Assembly: GCF_000878195.1 (NCBI RefSeq)
Contig: NZ_JXST01000025.1
Location: 1-64,000 of the forward strand
Direction: 5' to 3'
Origin: Mycolicibacterium llatzerense
GTDB lineage: Bacteria; Actinomycetota; Actinomycetes; Mycobacteriales; Mycobacteriaceae
Length of the DNA stretch: 64,000 nucleotides
Positions within the stretch are counted from its first letter, which is position 1, and each line of letters begins with the position of its first letter. Shown one piece after another: positions 59,753 through 64,000 of the stretch. Both the position numbers and the translations under genes were made by a program. A model generated the notes under the pieces. It was not told the DNA's origin. It saw only the letters and a program-made list of their open reading frames with translations, and made no database searches.

Positions 59753-60835
59753 ATGACCCTGACGCTGGATCAGATCAAGCAAGCACCGAAAGCCCTGTTG
59801 CACGATCACCTCGACGGCGGCCTGCGCCCCGCCACGGTGGTGGAGCTGGCCGAGCAGAGCGGCTATGGCGACCTGCCCACCATGGACGTCGATGAACTGG
59901 CGATGTGGTTCCGCACCCAGGCGCACAGCGGCTCGCTGGTCCGCTACCTGGAGCCGTTCGCGCACACCGTCGGCGTCATGCAGAGCACCGACGCGCTGTA
60001 CCGCGTCGCCTACGAGTGCGTCGAGGATCTTGCTGCCGACAACGTCGTCTACGCCGAGGTCCGGTTCGCGCCCGAGCTGCACATCGCCGAAGGTCTGGTG
60101 CTGGACGAGGTCGTCGACGCGGTGCTGGCGGGGTTCGCGGACGGGGAGAAAGCCGCAGCAGCCGCAGGGCAGGCAGCGACGGTGCGCTGCCTGGTCACTG
60201 CGATGCGGCATGCCGCCCGGTCCCGCGAGATCGCCGAGTTGGCCATCCGGTTCCGCGACCGCGGCGTGGTCGGGTTCGACATCGCCGGTGCCGAGGCCGG
60301 CTACCCTCCGACCCGCCACCTCGACGCCTTCGAATACATGCGGGGCAACAACGCGCGCTTCACGATTCACGCCGGTGAGGCCTTCGGCCTGCCGTCCATC
60401 CACGAGGCCATCGCCTACTGCGGCGCCGACCGGCTGGGCCACGGGGTACGCATAGTCGACGACATCGAAGCCGGGCCGGACGGTGCCTTCCGGCTCGGCC
60501 GGGTGGCGAATATCGTGCGGGACAAGCGAATTCCGCTGGAGATGTGCCCGAGCAGCAATGTGCAGACCGGCGCGGCGCCGAGCATCGCCGAGCACCCGTT
60601 CGACCGGTTGGCCCGGCTGCGCTTCCGCGTCACCGTCAACACCGACAACCGCCTGATGAGCGACACCACCATGACTCAGGAGATGGCGCACCTGGTGGAC
60701 GCGTTCGGCTACGGCTGGACCGACCTGCAGCGGTTCACCATCAACGCGATGAAGTCGGCCTTCATCCCGTTCGATGAGCGGCTGGCGATCATCGACGACG
60801 TCATCAAACCGCGTTACGCCGTGCTCGTCGGGTAG
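59753..60835 (+). CDS. add: Adenosine deaminase
   Basis: 360 residues. The metal and catalytic motifs are LLHDHLDGGLRP (about 15-26), FDIAGAEAGYPP, HAGEAFGLPS and VNTDNRLMSDT, where the Asp completes the zinc site; the SLN-type motif here is CPSSNVQTGA. It deaminates adenosine and deoxyadenosine to inosine forms. It starts 28 bases after the dienelactone-hydrolase-like gene, and its 3' end overlaps the convergent mmpL gene by 22 bases. Confidence 0.95.
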   Translation: MTLTLDQIKQAPKALLHDHLDGGLRPATVVELAEQSGYGDLPTMDVDELAMWFRTQAHSGSLVRYLEPFAHTVGVMQSTDALYRVAYECVEDLAADNVVYAEVRFAPELHIAEGLVLDEVVDAVLAGFADGEKAAAAAGQAATVRCLVTAMRHAARSREIAELAIRFRDRGVVGFDIAGAEAGYPPTRHLDAFEYMRGNNARFTIHAGEAFGLPSIHEAIAYCGADRLGHGVRIVDDIEAGPDGAFRLGRVANIVRDKRIPLEMCPSSNVQTGAAPSIAEHPFDRLARLRFRVTVNTDNRLMSDTTMTQEMAHLVDAFGYGWTDLQRFTINAMKSAFIPFDERLAIIDDVIKPRYAVLVG

Positions 60836-63768
60836 CTGTCCGTCGGGGTGTCGTCGACGAAGCCGGACCGCCCGGCTGCCGCACCTGCCGGCTCGGGCTG
60901 CTGCGCCTGCTGGAACGACTTCGGCACGAACTTCTCGAAGTTGTACTTGCCCCGCGGATGGACCACCTGCGGCCACCAGAACCAGCGTCCGAGCAGCACC
61001 GCGATCGACGGCATCAGCAGCGACCGCACGATGAAGGTGTCGATCAGCAGGCCGATGGCGATGGTCGAACCCATCTGCGCCAGCACGATCAGCTTGCTGG
61101 CCATCATGCCGGCCATGGTGGCCGCGAACACCAGTCCGGCCGAGGTGACGACACCGCCGGTGCCGGCCATGGACCGGATGATGCCGGTCTTGAGGCCGGC
61201 GTGGATCTCATCCTGGAACCGGGACACCAGCAGCAGGTTGTAGTCCGAGCCGACGGCCAACAGGATGATGACCGACATCAGCATGACCAGCCACTGCACC
61301 TGGATGCCGAACAGGTCCTGCCAGATCAGCACCGAGATGCCGAACGACGCGGCGATGGAACTGCCCGCGGTGCCGACGATCGTCAACGCCGCGACGGCGC
61401 TGCGCGTCAGGATGAGCATGATCATGAAGATCAGCGTCAGCGAGGAGATGACGGCGATCATCAGGTCGTAGCGGGCGCCGTCGGCCATGTCCCGGTAGGT
61501 CGCCGCGACGCCGCCGAGGTAGATCTTGGCGTCCGACAGTGACGACATCTTCAAGGCGTCTTGCGCGGCCTTGCGCTCGGACTCGACGCGGTTGATCCCG
61601 TCGACGGTCGCCGGGTCGCTCTGGTGCGTGACGAACATGCGCGCGGACTTGCCGTCCGGCGACATGAACATCTTCAGCCCGCGCTGGAAGTCCGGGTTCT
61701 GGAAGGCCTCGGGCGGCAGGTAGAACAGGTCGTCGTTCTTGGCGCCGTCGAAGGCGGCACCCATCGACAGCGCGGTGTCGTTCATGGCCTGCATCTGGTC
61801 GATGAGGGCCTTCTGCGAGTTGTACGACGCCAGCGACAGGTCCCTGCTGGTCTTCATCGACGCGATGGTCTGGGGGAGCAGTGCCGTCAGCTTGGGTGCC
61901 AGGTCGGCCAGCTTGTCGGTGTTGACCTGGACGTCGCCGGTCCGGTCGGTCAGCTCGTCGATGCCGTCGAGGGAATCGAACACCGAGCGCACCGCGGCGC
62001 ACATCGGGATGTCGAAGCAGTGCGGTTCCCAGTAGAAGTAGTTGCGCATCGGCCGGAACTGGTCATCGAAGTTCGCGATGTTGTTGCGCATCTCCTCGGT
62101 GACTTCCAGGAGCGCTTGGGATTTGGCGGCCGAGTCCTGGGTCAGCTTGGTCTGCTCGAGCGACAGCGCGTACTGCTTCTCCAGGATGCTGATCGACACG
62201 TTGGTGGCGTCGACCATCCGGAGCTGGTCCTCCAGCTGCTTGCGCTGGAACGGCAGGTTCATGTTGCTGGTCTGGCCCGAGATACTCGTCTGGAACGGAA
62301 TCGAGCTGTGCTGGATGGGAATTCCCAGCGGCCGGGTGATGCTCTGCACCATCGCGATGCCGTCGGTGTGCATCACGTTGCTCGCGATCTTGTTCAGCAC
62401 CAGCATGTCGGCGGGATTGCGCATGTCGTGGGTGGACTCGACCATCAGGATGTCGGGGTTCATCCGGGCCTGCGTGAAGTGCCGGTCGGCGGCGGCGAAG
62501 CCGATGTTGACCGGGGCGTTGTCGGGCAGGTAGTAGCGGTCGTTGTAGGCCGGCTTGTAGCCGGGGATGGCGACGACGCCGACCAGCACGACGAACAGGC
62601 TGGCCACCAGAATCGGTGCGGGCCAACGCACCACGGCCGTGCCGATGCGCCGCCAGAACCTGCTCTGCGGTGGCCTCTTGGACTCGTACATGCCGACTCG
62701 GCTGCCGAGGTACAGGACGGCGGGGCCGAGCGTGACCGAGATCGCCACCACGACGAGCATGCCGATCGCGACCGGAGCGCCCATGGTGGTGAAGTAGGGC
62801 AGGCGGCAGAAGCTCAGGCAGTACGTCGCGCCGGCGATGGTCAGTCCGGAACCCACGATCACGGGTGCGACGGACTTGAAGGTGGCGTAGTACGAGTCGT
62901 CCCGGTCCAGCCCGATGCCGCGGTCTTCGCGATACCGGCCGAAGATGAAGATGCCGTAGTCGGTGGCGGCGGCGATGGCCAGCATGGTCAGGATGTTGCC
63001 CGCGAAGGTCGTCAACCCGAACACGTCGTGGGTGGCGAGCACCGACACCACACCGCGAGCGGTCAGCAGCGCCAGGAACGTCAGGAACAGCTGGACCAGG
63101 GTGGTCCTGACCGAGCGGTAGACCACCAGCAGCATGCCGGCGATCGCGGCGAGGGTGATCAGCGTGATCATGATCAGGCTCGCGTTGCCGATGACGTGCA
63201 TGTCGTCGGTCAGTGCGGCGGGACCGGCGACGTGCGCCTGGACCCCCGGTGGGGCCTTGGTCTCCTCGATGACCTTGCGGACGGCGTCCACGCCTTCGTT
63301 GGCGAGCGTCATGCCCTGCTCGCCGGCGAGGTTGATCATCACGTAGGACGCCTTGCCGTCGGCGCTCTGCGCGCCTGCCGCCGTCAGCGTGTCACCCCAG
63401 AAATCCTGGATGTGCTGGATGTGCTCGGGATCCTGCTGCAGCTTGCGGATGATCTCGTCGTAGTACTTGTGGGCGTCCGGGCCGAGCGGCTCCTTGCCCT
63501 CGACCACGACCATGATCGTGCTGTTGGAGTTGAACTCCTTGAAGTTGCTGCCCATCAACTTCATCGCGTGCATCGACGGGGCGTCCTCGGGCGCCATCGG
63601 CGCGGCGTGCAGCTCGCCGACGACCTCCAGCGGCGGTGCGATCACGTTCACCAGAACGGCGATCGCGATCCAGAACAGGATGATCGGCACCGACAGGATG
63701 CGCAGCGCATGGGCGAACTTGGGCCGCTTGGCTGTCGTGCTGTGCTGGGTCTCAAGTGTTTCGGTCAT
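60814..63768 (-). CDS. MmpL-family RND transporter
   Basis: 984 residues in the mycobacterial membrane protein large family, 12 helices with two big periplasmic loops. Marks include MLAIAAATDYGIFIFGRYRE (helix 4, with the Asp-Tyr proton-relay region), CLSFCRLPYFTTMGAP, and AVGSDYNLLLVSRFQDE in the second half. Length and the mmpS gene in front, whose stop overlaps the ATG (63765-63768), fit the MmpL4/MmpL5 type, which export siderophores or other lipid-like compounds. The exact cargo is not certain. Confidence 0.93.
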   Translation of the reverse strand: MTETLETQHSTTAKRPKFAHALRILSVPIILFWIAIAVLVNVIAPPLEVVGELHAAPMAPEDAPSMHAMKLMGSNFKEFNSNSTIMVVVEGKEPLGPDAHKYYDEIIRKLQQDPEHIQHIQDFWGDTLTAAGAQSADGKASYVMINLAGEQGMTLANEGVDAVRKVIEETKAPPGVQAHVAGPAALTDDMHVIGNASLIMITLITLAAIAGMLLVVYRSVRTTLVQLFLTFLALLTARGVVSVLATHDVFGLTTFAGNILTMLAIAAATDYGIFIFGRYREDRGIGLDRDDSYYATFKSVAPVIVGSGLTIAGATYCLSFCRLPYFTTMGAPVAIGMLVVVAISVTLGPAVLYLGSRVGMYESKRPPQSRFWRRIGTAVVRWPAPILVASLFVVLVGVVAIPGYKPAYNDRYYLPDNAPVNIGFAAADRHFTQARMNPDILMVESTHDMRNPADMLVLNKIASNVMHTDGIAMVQSITRPLGIPIQHSSIPFQTSISGQTSNMNLPFQRKQLEDQLRMVDATNVSISILEKQYALSLEQTKLTQDSAAKSQALLEVTEEMRNNIANFDDQFRPMRNYFYWEPHCFDIPMCAAVRSVFDSLDGIDELTDRTGDVQVNTDKLADLAPKLTALLPQTIASMKTSRDLSLASYNSQKALIDQMQAMNDTALSMGAAFDGAKNDDLFYLPPEAFQNPDFQRGLKMFMSPDGKSARMFVTHQSDPATVDGINRVESERKAAQDALKMSSLSDAKIYLGGVAATYRDMADGARYDLMIAVISSLTLIFMIMLILTRSAVAALTIVGTAGSSIAASFGISVLIWQDLFGIQVQWLVMLMSVIILLAVGSDYNLLLVSRFQDEIHAGLKTGIIRSMAGTGGVVTSAGLVFAATMAGMMASKLIVLAQMGSTIAIGLLIDTFIVRSLLMPSIAVLLGRWFWWPQVVHPRGKYNFEKFVPKSFQQAQQPEPAGAAAGRSGFVDDTPTDSYPTSTA

Positions 63769-64000
63769 GCGGACTTCACCAAGCAGTAGGTCTGGGCGTT
63801 GACGCCATCGGCTGACTTCTCTTCACGGACGGTGCCGTTGACGGTGACGCGGCAACCAATGTGGTCGCTGCTCTGCTCACCGTCGCTGCGGGCCATCAAG
63901 TTCGCGCTGACCGTCGGCAGCGTGGTGGACAGGGTGACCGACCACGGCAGTGTCGCGGTGACCGAGTGCACGTTGGCGTCCGGATCGAAGTAGCTGATGT
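63765..64000 (-). CDS. MmpS-family accessory protein, C-terminal part (gene runs off the right edge)
   Basis: The last 77 or so residues of an MmpS protein: ISYFDPDANVHSVTATLPWS, then TLPTVSANLMARSD, GCRVTVNGTV and the terminal VNAQTYCLVKSA. The two cysteines (in GCRV and TYCLV) are the conserved pair of the family. MmpS proteins support their MmpL partner in export at the membrane. The stop overlaps the mmpL start by four bases. The N-terminal helix lies beyond the window. Confidence 0.9.
   Translation of the reverse strand, partial: ISYFDPDANVHSVTATLPWSVTLSTTLPTVSANLMARSDGEQSSDHIGCRVTVNGTVREEKSADGVNAQTYCLVKSA

Noticed and set aside
61561..63789. A 742-codon plus-strand frame opposite mmpL
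   Set aside because: It is a mirror of the mmpL codon bias, with a composition rich in Arg, His, Asp and Val and no motif.
1..64000. Insertion sequences, prophage genes, CRISPR arrays or rRNA
   Set aside because: No transposase, integrase, phage structural gene, spaced direct repeats or rRNA-like stretch was seen on either strand.

Overview
The window is high-GC actinobacterial DNA from a mycobacterium, most likely a fast-growing Mycolicibacterium. This is inferred from the gene content: an MmpS/MmpL pair, FolD followed by a DUF3017 protein, MetC-MetA-methyltransferase, SigJ, DacB1-NagA, a mycobacterial SdhCDAB operon and the Cdd-DeoA-Add salvage group. From memory of H37Rv, the housekeeping genes follow the order of Rv3313c to Rv3356c read backwards, with accessory blocks inserted between them. 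I saw no insertion sequence, prophage, CRISPR array, rRNA or tRNA.

Layout. 0-4 kb: a truncated Old Yellow Enzyme gene, folD with a DUF3017 membrane protein, and a divergent AraC regulator/amidase pair. 4-12.2 kb: accessory block. It holds a DoxX protein, a seven-gene minus-strand cassette (TetR, 32-aa membrane peptide, NorD-like VWA protein, NorQ-like AAA+ ATPase, 42-aa membrane peptide, five-helix membrane protein, 139-aa Cys/His-rich membrane protein), a TetR/flavin monooxygenase pair and an HxlR regulator with a clear operator. 12.2-15.9 kb: methionine operon (metC-metA-methyltransferase) under a SAM-IV riboswitch. 15.9-27.4 kb: monomeric isocitrate dehydrogenase, exonuclease III, a 1107-aa cyclase/NTPase/LuxR regulator, a 7Fe ferredoxin with a DosR-type box, small regulators, a SIS-domain enzyme, trpS and a YihY-type membrane protein. 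27.4-34.6 kb: DUF2236 oxygenase, a MarR/NmrA pair with matching operators, DM13 lipoprotein-DoxX, and an OmpR-type two-component system.

34.6-41.1 kb: a PucR regulator divergent from a co-directional run of Baeyer-Villiger-type monooxygenase, alpha/beta hydrolase and NDMA-type alcohol dehydrogenase, followed by a tightly overlapping trio of Lgt-like membrane protein, Pro-Gln-Tyr-repeat membrane protein and a radical SAM enzyme resembling the Tes/MJ0619 family. 41.3-46.6 kb: nagA-dacB1, an SMP-30-type protein and an APC permease. 46.7-53.3 kb: sigJ, a steroid 5-alpha-reductase-like protein, a carboxymuconolactone decarboxylase-like protein, TetR, an AurF-type diiron oxygenase with its fused ferredoxin-reductase, and a DUF559 gene bracketed by two related hairpins. 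53.3-60.8 kb: sdhCDAB, then divergent cdd, deoA, a dienelactone-hydrolase-like gene and add. 60.8-64 kb: mmpL and the end of mmpS, cut by the window edge.

The two best candidates for undescribed biology are the NorQ/NorD-type cassette at 4.6-8.9 kb, which has no nitric oxide reductase or Rubisco nearby and is joined to four small membrane proteins, and the Lgt-like/repeat/radical SAM trio at 38.3-41.1 kb, which looks like a lipid-modifying unit. Regulatory sites of interest are the SAM-IV riboswitch, a DosR box, an IdeR-like box between sdhC and cdd, a 22-bp perfect palindrome before deoA, and several operators that sit beside their likely regulators. All functions are read from sequence alone; no search was run.
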